A stretch of DNA of 6,674 nt from CAVPGH01 sp046726955. Lineage in GTDB: Bacteria > Acidobacteriota > Vicinamibacteria > Fen-336. Below are positions 1 to 5,140 of this stretch, piece after piece. The notes beneath the pieces are model-generated. The model saw only the letters and a list, made by a program, of their open reading frames with translations. It searched no databases and was not told the origin of the DNA. The DNA lies in the NCBI GenBank assembly GCA_046726955.1, contig JBKPBQ010000175.1, positions 1 to 6,674 of the forward strand, written 5' to 3'. A program made the position numbers and the translations under genes. The stretch's first letter is position 1. Every line of letters starts with the position of its first letter.

Positions 1-41
1 GGAAGGAAGTCCTCCGTCCGCGGCGGCTTCTCTTCGGGCAT
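1..41 (-). CDS. Possible 5' end of a further minus-strand gene, cut by the window edge
   Basis: Downstream of ku on the same strand, an ATG at 41-39 opens a frame reading MPEEKPPRTEDFL before the window ends. The frame is also open upstream of this ATG, and the only ribosome-binding-like sequence is a weak GGGACG. ATP-dependent ligase LigD often neighbours ku, so a ligD start is possible, but thirteen residues cannot show it. It may equally be non-coding spacer. Confidence 0.18.
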   Translation of the reverse strand, partial: MPEEKPPRTEDFL

Positions 42-60
42 CGGCAGCGTCCCGAACGCG

Positions 61-915
61 CTATCCCGCCCTTCGGAGCGGCGCGCGGTGGCGCCCGGCC
101 GGGCGCGTCTTGCGGCCCGGCTTCTCCGCCTTCTCCTGCTCACCGCGGCGGGCGAGGCTGGCCTTCAGCGCTGCCATGAGGTCCACCACCTTGGCTTGGG
201 GACGAGCCTCCGGGGCGGCGGTGAGCTGGCCCGTCTCTACCTTCTGATCGATCTGGGCGCGGATGCGCTTGCGAACCTCGTCCTCGTAGCGCTCGGGCGC
301 GAAGCGGTCGGAGGTGAGCTGGGCCACGAGCTCGCGCGCGAGCTTCAGCTCGGCCGCCTTCGCCTGGCTGTCCGGAGCCGGCACCTCGGAGATCGGCCGC
401 ACCTCGTCGGCGTGGAAGAGCTCCTGCATGAGCAGCCGCTTCTCGAAGGGCCGCAGCGCGACGAGGTAGTCCTTGCCGCGCGCCGCGTACTGCGCGATCG
501 CGAGGAGGTTTTCCTCCGCGAGGGCGGCCACGAGGAGCGCGAACGCACGGTCGCCGCCCTTGTCGGGCCCGAGGTAGAGCGCACGGTCGTAGTGGACCGG
601 AGGGACGGAGTCCGCGGGCACGAACTCCCGGACCTCGATCCCAGGGCTCGCGTTCTGGTCGAGGGCCTTCAGCTCTTTCTCTGTGAACGTCACGTACTCA
701 CCCTTCGCGTACTCGTAGCCCTTCAACGCCTCGTTGCGCGCGACGATGTCGCCGTCCTTGGGGCAGACGAGCTGCTGGCGAAGCCGCACGCCGTCCTTGG
801 CGTGCAGGAGGTGGAAGGAGAGTCCTGCCGCCTCGCGGACCGCGGGGTAGAGACGGACGGGCACGGCCACGAGGCCGAACGTGATCGTGCCGGACGCCAT
901 CGAGCGGGCAGCCAT
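61..915 (-). CDS. ku: Non-homologous end joining protein Ku
   Basis: Bacterial Ku forms a homodimeric ring that threads onto broken double-stranded DNA ends and recruits ligase LigD for end joining in the cytoplasm. The 284-residue product has the usual family length. Its N-terminus (SGTITFGLVAVPVRLY, residues 8-23) matches the Ku signature, followed by FHLLHAKDG (34-42), a KGYEY segment (65-69) and the beta-barrel core with LYLGPDKGG (113-121). The conserved C-terminal VVDLMAALKASLA (243-255), the region linked to LigD recruitment, is present and is followed by a Lys/Arg-rich tail (about 257-284) of the kind that adds DNA contacts in some Ku proteins. The ATG at 915 was chosen because it leaves a typical short leader; MASGT at residue 6 is a second possible start. 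A sigma-54-like promoter lies 24 bases upstream. No ligD is visible in the window. Confidence 0.96.
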   Translation of the reverse strand: MAARSMASGTITFGLVAVPVRLYPAVREAAGLSFHLLHAKDGVRLRQQLVCPKDGDIVARNEALKGYEYAKGEYVTFTEKELKALDQNASPGIEVREFVPADSVPPVHYDRALYLGPDKGGDRAFALLVAALAEENLLAIAQYAARGKDYLVALRPFEKRLLMQELFHADEVRPISEVPAPDSQAKAAELKLARELVAQLTSDRFAPERYEDEVRKRIRAQIDQKVETGQLTAAPEARPQAKVVDLMAALKASLARRGEQEKAEKPGRKTRPAGRHRAPLRRAG

Positions 916-938
916 CGTCGAGGTCCCTTCTCAGGTTC

Positions 939-954
939 AGCAAGCGCCGTGCCG
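939..954 (-). promoter_or_regulatory. Candidate sigma-54 (-24/-12) promoter of ku
   Basis: Read on the minus strand the sequence is CGGCACG-GCGC-TTGCT, matching the consensus TGGCACG-N4-TTGCW at 11 of 12 conserved positions, with the invariant GG (953-952) and GC (941-940) correctly spaced. Transcription would begin near 928, giving a leader of about 13 bases in which AAGGGA (928-924) lies at the extreme 5' end and could serve as the ribosome-binding site of ku. This is motif evidence only; no start site is known. Confidence 0.55.
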
Positions 955-1013
955 TCTCGCCGTGACCGACCACCGCCGGCGGGGCCGACCCGTCGCGACG
1001 GTCGCGGTGCTCT

Positions 1014-1066
1014 TTCTGCAAGACCGTCGACGCGTTGCGCGCGACCGTGGACCGCGCCTTGCAGAA
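1014..1066. repeat. Inverted repeat, candidate enhancer site in the ku/barrel-protein gap
   Basis: TTCTGCAAG (1014-1022) and CTTGCAGAA (1058-1066) are perfect 9-base inverted arms separated by 35 bases; allowing a one-base bulge, the similarity extends outward to CTCTT. The centre lies about 110 bases upstream of the start predicted from the sigma-54-like ku promoter, a usual distance for an activator site. The repeat also falls in the leader region of the plus-strand gene at 1090, so it could act there, or fold in RNA, or be chance. Confidence 0.35.
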
Positions 1067-1089
1067 GAGAGTGTCATCAAGGAGGACAC

Positions 1090-1650
1090 ATGAGGCGTCA
1101 TCTCGCCGGTCTTGCCGGTCTCGCCGTAGCTGTGTCGCTGTCGGCCGCTCCCGCGGGAGCGGACGTGCTGCTCACGGGCTTTGCGGGCGGGGCGTTCGGA
1201 GGATCGACGGACCGGACGAGAGGCACGTACGGTGGGGCACTCGGCTTCCTGGGCAGCGTGGTCGGCTTCGAGGTGGAGTTCGCGACGACGCCGGATTTCT
1301 TCGGCGGCACCGGCAACGCCGTGTTCACGGACAACAACGTGGTGACGCTCATGGGAAGCCTCCTCGTCACGCTCCCCACGGGGCCGGTGCGGATCTACGG
1401 GGCGGTCGGCGGCGGCTTGATGAAGACGCGCCTGGCCGACGTCGGCCACCTCTTCGACGTCGACAGCAACGACTTCGGGATCGACGTGGGAGGCGGCCTC
1501 TTCCTCTTCCTCGGCGACCACTTCGGCCTGCGCGGCGACATCCGTTACCTGCGCGACTTGCAGGACAACCACTCCGACGGCAACTTCGACATCGACTTCG
1601 GAAAGGTCAGCTACTGGCGGGGGACGGGTGGGATCACGATCCGTTTCTGA
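1090..1650 (+). CDS. Small exported beta-barrel-like outer membrane protein
   Basis: The 186-residue product starts with a clear Sec signal peptide: MRRH, a hydrophobic stretch (residues 5-20) and a likely cleavage after AGA (24). The mature part is rich in alternating hydrophobic/polar strands and glycine-rich turns (GGAFGG, GAVGGG, DVGGGLFLF) and ends in GGITIRF, with the C-terminal Phe that the BAM machinery recognises in outer membrane proteins. The segment DHFGLRGDIRYLRDL (143-157) resembles a penultimate strand of OmpA/OmpW-like eight-stranded barrels. The start is set by GGAGGA at 1081-1086, three bases before the ATG; the reading frame is open far upstream, but that part lies antisense to ku and is not coding. 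No specific ligand or function can be assigned; a membrane anchor or small channel are both possible. It is divergent from ku and 59 bases ahead of the kinase gene. Confidence 0.8.
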   Translation: MRRHLAGLAGLAVAVSLSAAPAGADVLLTGFAGGAFGGSTDRTRGTYGGALGFLGSVVGFEVEFATTPDFFGGTGNAVFTDNNVVTLMGSLLVTLPTGPVRIYGAVGGGLMKTRLADVGHLFDVDSNDFGIDVGGGLFLFLGDHFGLRGDIRYLRDLQDNHSDGNFDIDFGKVSYWRGTGGITIRF

Positions 1651-1652
1651 GT

Positions 1653-1670
1653 CGCGGGCGGGCGCCCGCG
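1653..1670 (+). terminator. GC hairpin after the barrel-protein gene
   Basis: CGCGGGC (1653-1659) can pair with GCCCGCG (1664-1670) around a GGGC loop, two bases after the stop codon. No T tract follows, so it is not a classical intrinsic terminator; it may stabilise the mRNA end or simply reflect high GC. Confidence 0.25.
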
Positions 1671-1695
1671 CAGGACGGGCGCGCGACGTTTCCGC

Positions 1696-1701
1696 TATCC
1701 T
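1696..1701 (+). promoter_or_regulatory. Possible -10 element for a near-leaderless kinase mRNA
   Basis: TATCCT lies eight bases before the kinase ATG, fits the TAnnnT pattern of a -10 box, and would place the transcription start at or just before the start codon. No clear -35 hexamer is visible, and the only alternative translation signal is a weak GGGG at 1702-1705. Confidence 0.2.
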
Positions 1702-1709
1702 GGGGCGCC

Positions 1710-2474
1710 ATGGAGGATGAAAGCCCGCAAAGCGGCGCTCCGGTCGCCCGCGACGCGCTCGAGGCGCGGCGGCTCCACGACCACAAGGACGAGCTGCTGC
1801 GAGCGCTCTCGCACGACCTGCGATCGCCGCTGGGCTCGCTCCTCGTCTGGCTCGAGCTCCTGCGCGGCCAGGACCTCGATCCCGCCACCGTGCGCGTCGT
1901 GGGCAAGATCGAGTCCGGCGTGCGCGACGTCCGCGACATGGTCCTGCGGTTCCTGGAGATGGGCCAGATCCTCTCGGGCCGGCTGCCTCTCGAAATCGAG
2001 GCCCTCGACCCGGCGGCGGTGGTGGATGCGGCCGTCGAGACGTCGAAGACGAGCGCCGAGGCCAAGGGAGTGCGCGTGCTGGGCACGGCCGACAAGTCGC
2101 TTCCCCCGATCCGCGCCGACGGCCGGTGCCTGCGTCACGCCGTGTCCTGCCTGGTCGCGAGCGCCGTGCACTCGACGCCGGCCGGCGGCGTGGTGGAGGT
2201 CTTCGCGGAGCCCGCGGGGGACGGGGTCGCCTTTCGCGTGAGTGACTCCGGCCCCGGCCTCGCCGCTGCAGAGGCGGCGGCTCTCGCCGAGGAGCTAGCG
2301 GCGGGGCTCACCCCGGGTGTGGGCGGCCTCCGGCTCGCCGTCGCCGTCGCCGTCGCCCGGTTGCACGGTGGACGTGTGGAGGCGAGGAGCGAGGGAGAGG
2401 GTCGCGGCGCCGTCTTCACCCTGCACGTACCCCTCTCCGCTTCCGGCGCGGTCGCCCGTCCCGTCGCGTCCTGA
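1710..2474 (+). CDS. Soluble sensor histidine kinase with degenerate ATP-binding motifs
   Basis: This is a 254-residue two-component kinase core with no membrane segment and no recognisable sensor domain, only about 20 residues ahead of the dimerisation helix. The HisKA H-box is LLRALSHDLRSPLGSLL, phosphoacceptor His35. The HATPase_c domain follows from about residue 135. Its G1 box is intact (DSGPG, 179-183), but the N-box reads LVASAVHSTP (148-157), with Ser151 where the family has the Mg-ATP-coordinating Asn. The G2 box reads GLRLA (206-210) instead of GLGLA. The helix after it is the low-complexity AVAVAVA. Known kinases need the Asn, so autophosphorylation may be weak or absent. Sensory input could come from a partner protein. 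The obvious candidate partner is the NtrC-type regulator encoded nearby on the other strand. The ATG is placed ahead of the HisKA; a GTG/TTG start elsewhere is not excluded. Its 3' end overlaps the convergent 3D-domain gene by 180 bases. Confidence 0.85.
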   Translation: MEDESPQSGAPVARDALEARRLHDHKDELLRALSHDLRSPLGSLLVWLELLRGQDLDPATVRVVGKIESGVRDVRDMVLRFLEMGQILSGRLPLEIEALDPAAVVDAAVETSKTSAEAKGVRVLGTADKSLPPIRADGRCLRHAVSCLVASAVHSTPAGGVVEVFAEPAGDGVAFRVSDSGPGLAAAEAAALAEELAAGLTPGVGGLRLAVAVAVARLHGGRVEARSEGEGRGAVFTLHVPLSASGAVARPVAS

Positions 2475-2924
2475 CGCCTCGTCCGCCGCCGGGTGGGTAT
2501 TGGCCGGCACCGGCGTCGGTGAGGCGGCGCTGCCGACTGGCGGGCACACCTGCACCGTCCAGTGCTGGATGCCCAGTCGATGGGCGAACGGAGCCATGCG
2601 CGAGTCTCCGATGAACACGTCGATCCAGTCGCGTCGCAGCGCGACGCCGGTGTCGCTCGCGTGCACCCATCCTCCGAGGTCCTGGATGTAGAGCCACCGC
2701 CCGAGCAGCGTGCGGTCGCCCACCGCGACCGTCCGGAAGGGAATCGGCTGGTGCCCCCGTTTCGTCAAGCAGTGCGAGAAACCCTCCGCGCACGTGTAGA
2801 AGGAAATCCGCATCGTGCGCGACGGGCACTCGGGGAGCGTTGCCGCGGGAGGAACGAGGGCGGGCGCCATCACGAGCGCGCTCCATACGAAGACAGTTAT
2901 CGCCCTCCTGCGGGTCGTCTCCAT
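2295..2924 (-). CDS. Exported 3D-domain protein
   Basis: The 209-residue product has an N-terminal export signal (METTRRR, then a hydrophobic stretch at about 8-29) and a 3D (Asp-Asp-Asp) domain: VAVGDRTLLGRWLYIQD (66-82), WVHASDTG (86-93) and DWIDVF (99-104), with Asp82, Asp91 and Asp102 as the three namesake aspartates. 3D domains occur in MltA-type lytic transglycosylases and in Rpf/YabE/YocH-type cell-wall proteins, so a peptidoglycan-related role in the envelope is likely. Four cysteines (33, 45, 52, 127) could form disulfides. From about residue 130 the sequence becomes Pro/Gly/Asp-rich and probably disordered, and the last 59 residues are read antisense to the kinase ATPase domain; that tail may not be conserved. 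The start at 2924 is chosen over an ATG at 2954 because GGAGG (2934-2930) sits five bases upstream and the signal peptide then starts cleanly. It lies 64 bases downstream of the response regulator, possibly co-transcribed. Confidence 0.75.
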   Translation of the reverse strand: METTRRRAITVFVWSALVMAPALVPPAATLPECPSRTMRISFYTCAEGFSHCLTKRGHQPIPFRTVAVGDRTLLGRWLYIQDLGGWVHASDTGVALRRDWIDVFIGDSRMAPFAHRLGIQHWTVQVCPPVGSAASPTPVPANTHPAADEASGRDGTGDRAGSGEGYVQGEDGAATLSLAPRLHTSTVQPGDGDGDGEPEAAHTRGEPRR

Positions 2925-2929
2925 CGCGA

Positions 2930-2934
2930 CCTCC
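2930..2934 (-). promoter_or_regulatory. Ribosome binding site deciding the 3D-protein start
   Basis: GGAGG on the minus strand, followed by TCGCG and the ATG at 2924-2922. It selects this start over the in-frame ATG ten codons upstream, which has no comparable site. Confidence 0.6.
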
Positions 2935-2988
2935 GCCGGCGCTGACGTCTGCAAACGCGACGCCAGCGCGCGGGCGGCGGCCGCTCGA

Positions 2989-4356
2989 TCAGGACTCCTC
3001 GGCCACCGGGGCGTGCCCCTTCTCCGCGGCCCGGTACTCCGTGAGGCGGTTGTAGAGCGTCTTCAAGCTGATCCCGAGGATCTCCGCGGCCTTCTTCTTG
3101 TCGCCTCCGTAGCCTTCGAGCGTGGCGAGGATGAGCCGGCGCTGCGCCTCCGAGACCGCCATCCCCACGTTGATGGAGAGGGTACTCGGCGGCTTCGGCG
3201 ACGACCCTCCCGGCAGCGGGAGGCACGCGGGCTCGATCTCGTCCTCGGCGAGGATGTACGCCCGGTGGATGACGTTCTTCAGCTCGCGCACGTTGCCCGG
3301 CCAGCGCTGCTCGCGCAGGCGCTGGACGGCGGCCGTAGTGAACTTCTTCTGCCGTCCCTCCTGCCGGTTGAGGAGGCCGAGGAAGTGGTCGGCCAGGAGC
3401 TCCACGTCGCCCTCCCGGTCGCGGAGCGGGGGAAGCGTGATCGGGAACACGTTGAGCCGGTAGAGGAGGTCCTCGCGGAGCTTCCCCTTCGAGACCGCCG
3501 CTTCCGGGTCGCGGTTGCTCGCCGCGAACACGCGCACGTCGGTGTTGATGGGGTCGTTGCCGCCGATCCGGTTGAGCGTCCCGCTCTCGAGCACGCGCAG
3601 CAGCTTGACCTGCAGCTCGATCGGCATCTCCGTGATCTCGTCGAGGAAGATCGTGCCGCGGTTCGCGCGCTCGAAATAGCCGCGGTGGACGCGATCGGCG
3701 CCGGTGAAGCTCCCCCGCTCGTGGCCGAAGAGCTCGCTCTCGATGAGCGCGGGAGAGACCGCACCGCAGTTGAGGGGAAGGAAGGGCTCCCGGTGGCGCC
3801 GGCTGAGCTCGTGCACGGTCTGGGCGACGAGCTCCTTCCCCGTGCCCGTCTCCCCGGTGATGAGGATCGTGGCCTCGGTCTTGGCCACGCGGGCGATCAG
3901 GTCGTAGACCTTCTGCATCGTCGCCGAGGCGCCGATGAGAGGGCCGAACCGGCCCAGCTCGCGGAGCTCACCCCGGAGGCTTCCGATCTCCTCCTTCAGC
4001 TCGCGAGTGCGCGCGACGTTCGCGAGCACCATCTTCACGCGCGCGAAGTCCACCGGCTTCGTCAAGTAGTCGGCGACTCCCCGGCGCAGGGCCTCCACGG
4101 CCGTCTCGACGCTCGCGTGTCCCGTGACGAGGATGACGTCGGGGGAGTTGGCGTCGGCATCCTGGAGGAGGTCGAGCCCGCTCCCGTCGGGAAGCTGGAC
4201 GTCGATGAGCAGGACGTCAGGAGTCCGCCGGGCGATCTCGGCCTTCGCTTCGCGCACACCGCGGGCGGTGGCGGTCGAGAACCCCTCGCGCGCCACCAGC
4301 TCGGCAAACCCCTCGACGAAGTTTGCGTCGTCGTCGACGATCAACGCGTGCAGCAT
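2989..4356 (-). CDS. NtrC-family sigma-54-dependent response regulator
   Basis: The 455-residue protein has the three classical NtrC domains. The receiver (about 1-120) carries the acidic pocket VDDD (7-10), phosphoacceptor Asp52, Thr78 and Lys100. The AAA+ central domain (about 138-370) carries Walker A GETGTGKE (168-175), the sigma-54 contact loop GSFTGA (215-220, a common variant of GAFTGA), Walker B GTIFLDE (234-240), probable arginine fingers Arg294 and Arg300, and the sensor II motif GNVREL (354-359). A Fis-type helix-turn-helix ends the protein (about 403-441, KKAAEILGISLKTLYNRL). It should bind an upstream enhancer when phosphorylated and use ATP hydrolysis to open sigma-54 promoters. 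The start at 4356 is supported by GGGGAGG seven bases upstream; the frame stays open further upstream without a receiver-like sequence. It is divergent from a cluster with a perfect sigma-54 promoter, its likely target. The kinase at 1710-2474 is a candidate partner, not proven. Confidence 0.97.
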   Translation of the reverse strand: MLHALIVDDDANFVEGFAELVAREGFSTATARGVREAKAEIARRTPDVLLIDVQLPDGSGLDLLQDADANSPDVILVTGHASVETAVEALRRGVADYLTKPVDFARVKMVLANVARTRELKEEIGSLRGELRELGRFGPLIGASATMQKVYDLIARVAKTEATILITGETGTGKELVAQTVHELSRRHREPFLPLNCGAVSPALIESELFGHERGSFTGADRVHRGYFERANRGTIFLDEITEMPIELQVKLLRVLESGTLNRIGGNDPINTDVRVFAASNRDPEAAVSKGKLREDLLYRLNVFPITLPPLRDREGDVELLADHFLGLLNRQEGRQKKFTTAAVQRLREQRWPGNVRELKNVIHRAYILAEDEIEPACLPLPGGSSPKPPSTLSINVGMAVSEAQRRLILATLEGYGGDKKKAAEILGISLKTLYNRLTEYRAAEKGHAPVAEES

Positions 4357-4432
4357 CGGCGACCTCCCCTGCCGTCGCCCCCGGGAGCTTCGATTGGCTT
4401 CAGCGGAGCGAGTCCCTTCGGGAAGTTTGTAG

Positions 4433-4438
4433 AGTATA
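4433..4438 (-). promoter_or_regulatory. Possible -10 box of the response-regulator promoter
   Basis: On the minus strand this reads TATACT, five of six matches to TATAAT, about 77 bases upstream of the regulator ATG. No good -35 hexamer is seen at 16-19 bases spacing, so it would need activation or be weak. It overlaps a GTATAC palindrome (4434-4439). Confidence 0.3.
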
Positions 4439-4464
4439 CACGTCGGATCCGCCGCCTCGGACAT

Positions 4465-4492
4465 GCTTTTGTCTTCACTCTGTAGCAAAAGC
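4465..4492. promoter_or_regulatory. Inverted repeat, candidate enhancer site for the NtrC-type regulator
   Basis: GCTTTTG (4465-4471) and CAAAAGC (4486-4492) are perfect inverted arms whose centres lie 21 bases apart, two helical turns, which suits a dimeric Fis-type DNA-binding domain. The centre is about 77 bases upstream of the start predicted from the sigma-54 promoter at 4530. It also sits just upstream of the putative promoter of the regulator gene, so autoregulation is possible. Confidence 0.45.
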
Positions 4493-4529
4493 TCACCCTC
4501 CATCGCTTGCGTCCGACACCGCTCATGCA

Positions 4530-4545
4530 TGGCACGTGCCTTGCT
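4530..4545 (+). promoter_or_regulatory. Sigma-54 (-24/-12) promoter of the small-protein cluster
   Basis: TGGCACG-TGCC-TTGCT matches the consensus TGGCACG-N4-TTGCW at all 12 conserved positions. The -24 GG is at 4531-4532 and the -12 GC at 4543-4544, exactly the required spacing. Transcription would start near 4556, leaving a leader of about 43 bases before the ATG at 4599. Such promoters are silent without an AAA+ activator, and one is encoded divergently next door. Confidence 0.8.
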
Positions 4546-4598
4546 CCGGGGAACGCGCGAGCGCGGCCCCCCGCGGCCTCGCTGAGAAAGGAGCAACC

Positions 4599-4748
4599 AT
4601 GCTCTGGACGATCTTCGTGCTGCTCGTCGTACTCTGGCTCCTCGGAATGGTGAGCTCGTACACCCTGGGCGGGTATCTGCACCTCCTGCTCGTGCTCGCG
4701 GTGGCCGTCGTGCTGATTCGCCTGATCCAGGGCCGGAGGCTCGTATGA
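4599..4748 (+). CDS. Small two-helix membrane protein, lmo0937/DUF5670 type
   Basis: The 49-residue product is nearly all membrane: a first helix at about 2-18, the loop SSYTLGGYLH (19-28) and a second helix at about 29-43, ending in the basic tail QGRRLV. The opening MLWTI, the pattern WLLGMVSSYTLGG and the ending LIRLIQGRR are the features I recognise from the lmo0937 family of very short inner-membrane proteins (DUF5670), whose function is not established. The length is normal for the family. AAAGGAG (4587-4593) lies five bases before the ATG. It is the first gene after the sigma-54 promoter, and its stop overlaps the next start as ATGA, so the zinc-finger protein is probably made by translational coupling. 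A role in envelope stress is often supposed for these proteins but is inference here. Confidence 0.85.
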   Translation: MLWTIFVLLVVLWLLGMVSSYTLGGYLHLLLVLAVAVVLIRLIQGRRLV

Positions 4749-5140
4749 AGATGCCCGTGAACACCCCCCGCCAGCGAAGCCGTAGCCGGTACGCCGCGCT
4801 CGAGGACCTCCGGGAAGCGGGAGCGCGTGAGCTGCGCGACTCCCTCCGAACCCTCCGGGACAACGTCGCCGACCTCCTCGAGGTCAAGGACACCGAGGAG
4901 AGGGGACTCCGCGAGACCGAGCAGGGGCTCGACCTCGCAGTGCTCCAGATGAAGGCCGACACCTGTCGGGACATCGAGGGGGCCATCCGCCGCATCCAGG
5001 CCGGGACGTTCGGCCGCTGCGAGAAGTGCGGCGCGGTCATCCCCCCGGCCCGTCTCCAGGCGGTGCCCTTCGCGGTGCGCTGCCGGGACTGCCAGGCCAA
5101 GGCCGAGGAGACCGGTTCCAACATGAAGCCGGCGGCCTGA
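4745..5140 (+). CDS. DksA/TraR-type C4 zinc-finger protein
   Basis: The 131-residue protein has a basic N-terminus, a long charged coiled coil (about 15-85) and a C4 zinc finger with Cys92, Cys95, Cys113 and Cys116 (RCEKCG, then VRCRDCQ). The segment IRRIQAGTFGRCEKCG joining coil and finger is typical of the DksA/TraR family. DksA proteins insert the coil into the RNA polymerase secondary channel and, with ppGpp, retune promoters. At the coil tip the DxxDxA motif needed for DksA activity appears here as Asp49-x-x-Glu52-x-Gly54, so it may bind polymerase differently or not act as a true DksA. The ATG at 4745 overlaps the previous stop by ATGA and has GGAGG (4735-4739) five bases upstream; MPVN at residue 3 is an alternative. 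It probably shares the sigma-54 transcript. Confidence 0.88.
   Translation: MKMPVNTPRQRSRSRYAALEDLREAGARELRDSLRTLRDNVADLLEVKDTEERGLRETEQGLDLAVLQMKADTCRDIEGAIRRIQAGTFGRCEKCGAVIPPARLQAVPFAVRCRDCQAKAEETGSNMKPAA

Larger units (their letters stand above)
4357..4598. promoter_or_regulatory. Divergent control region between regulator and small-protein cluster
   Basis: This 242-base gap lies between two divergent starts. From the regulator side it holds the regulator's ribosome binding site (CAGGGGAGG, rc of about 4364-4372), a -10-like box, an inverted repeat, and a consensus sigma-54 promoter for the rightward cluster. It contains AT-rich patches (4425-4440, 4464-4492) that stand out in this GC-rich DNA, as expected of a control region. 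Both strands have open frames through it, but no product with recognisable features. Confidence 0.7.

Noticed and set aside
1005..1020. GG-N10-GC sequence (CGGTGCT-CTTT-CTGCA) that might be a sigma-54 promoter for the barrel-protein gene
   Set aside because: Correct core spacing but only about 7 of 12 consensus matches, which is common by chance in GC-rich DNA.
88..1089. Long plus-strand open frame running through ku into the barrel-protein gene
   Set aside because: It is antisense to ku with Arg/Leu-rich sequence typical of GC-rich shadows; a strong ribosome binding site and signal peptide fix the real start at 1090.
2815..4485. 556-codon plus-strand open frame antisense to the response regulator
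   Set aside because: The minus strand encodes an unmistakable NtrC-type protein with all motifs; the plus-strand product is compositionally biased and has no recognisable domain.
4484..4499. Minus-strand AGGGTGA-GCTT-TTGCT as a sigma-54 promoter for the response regulator
   Set aside because: The -12 half is good, but the -24 half matches only at GG, and it overlaps the inverted repeat that better explains the sequence.
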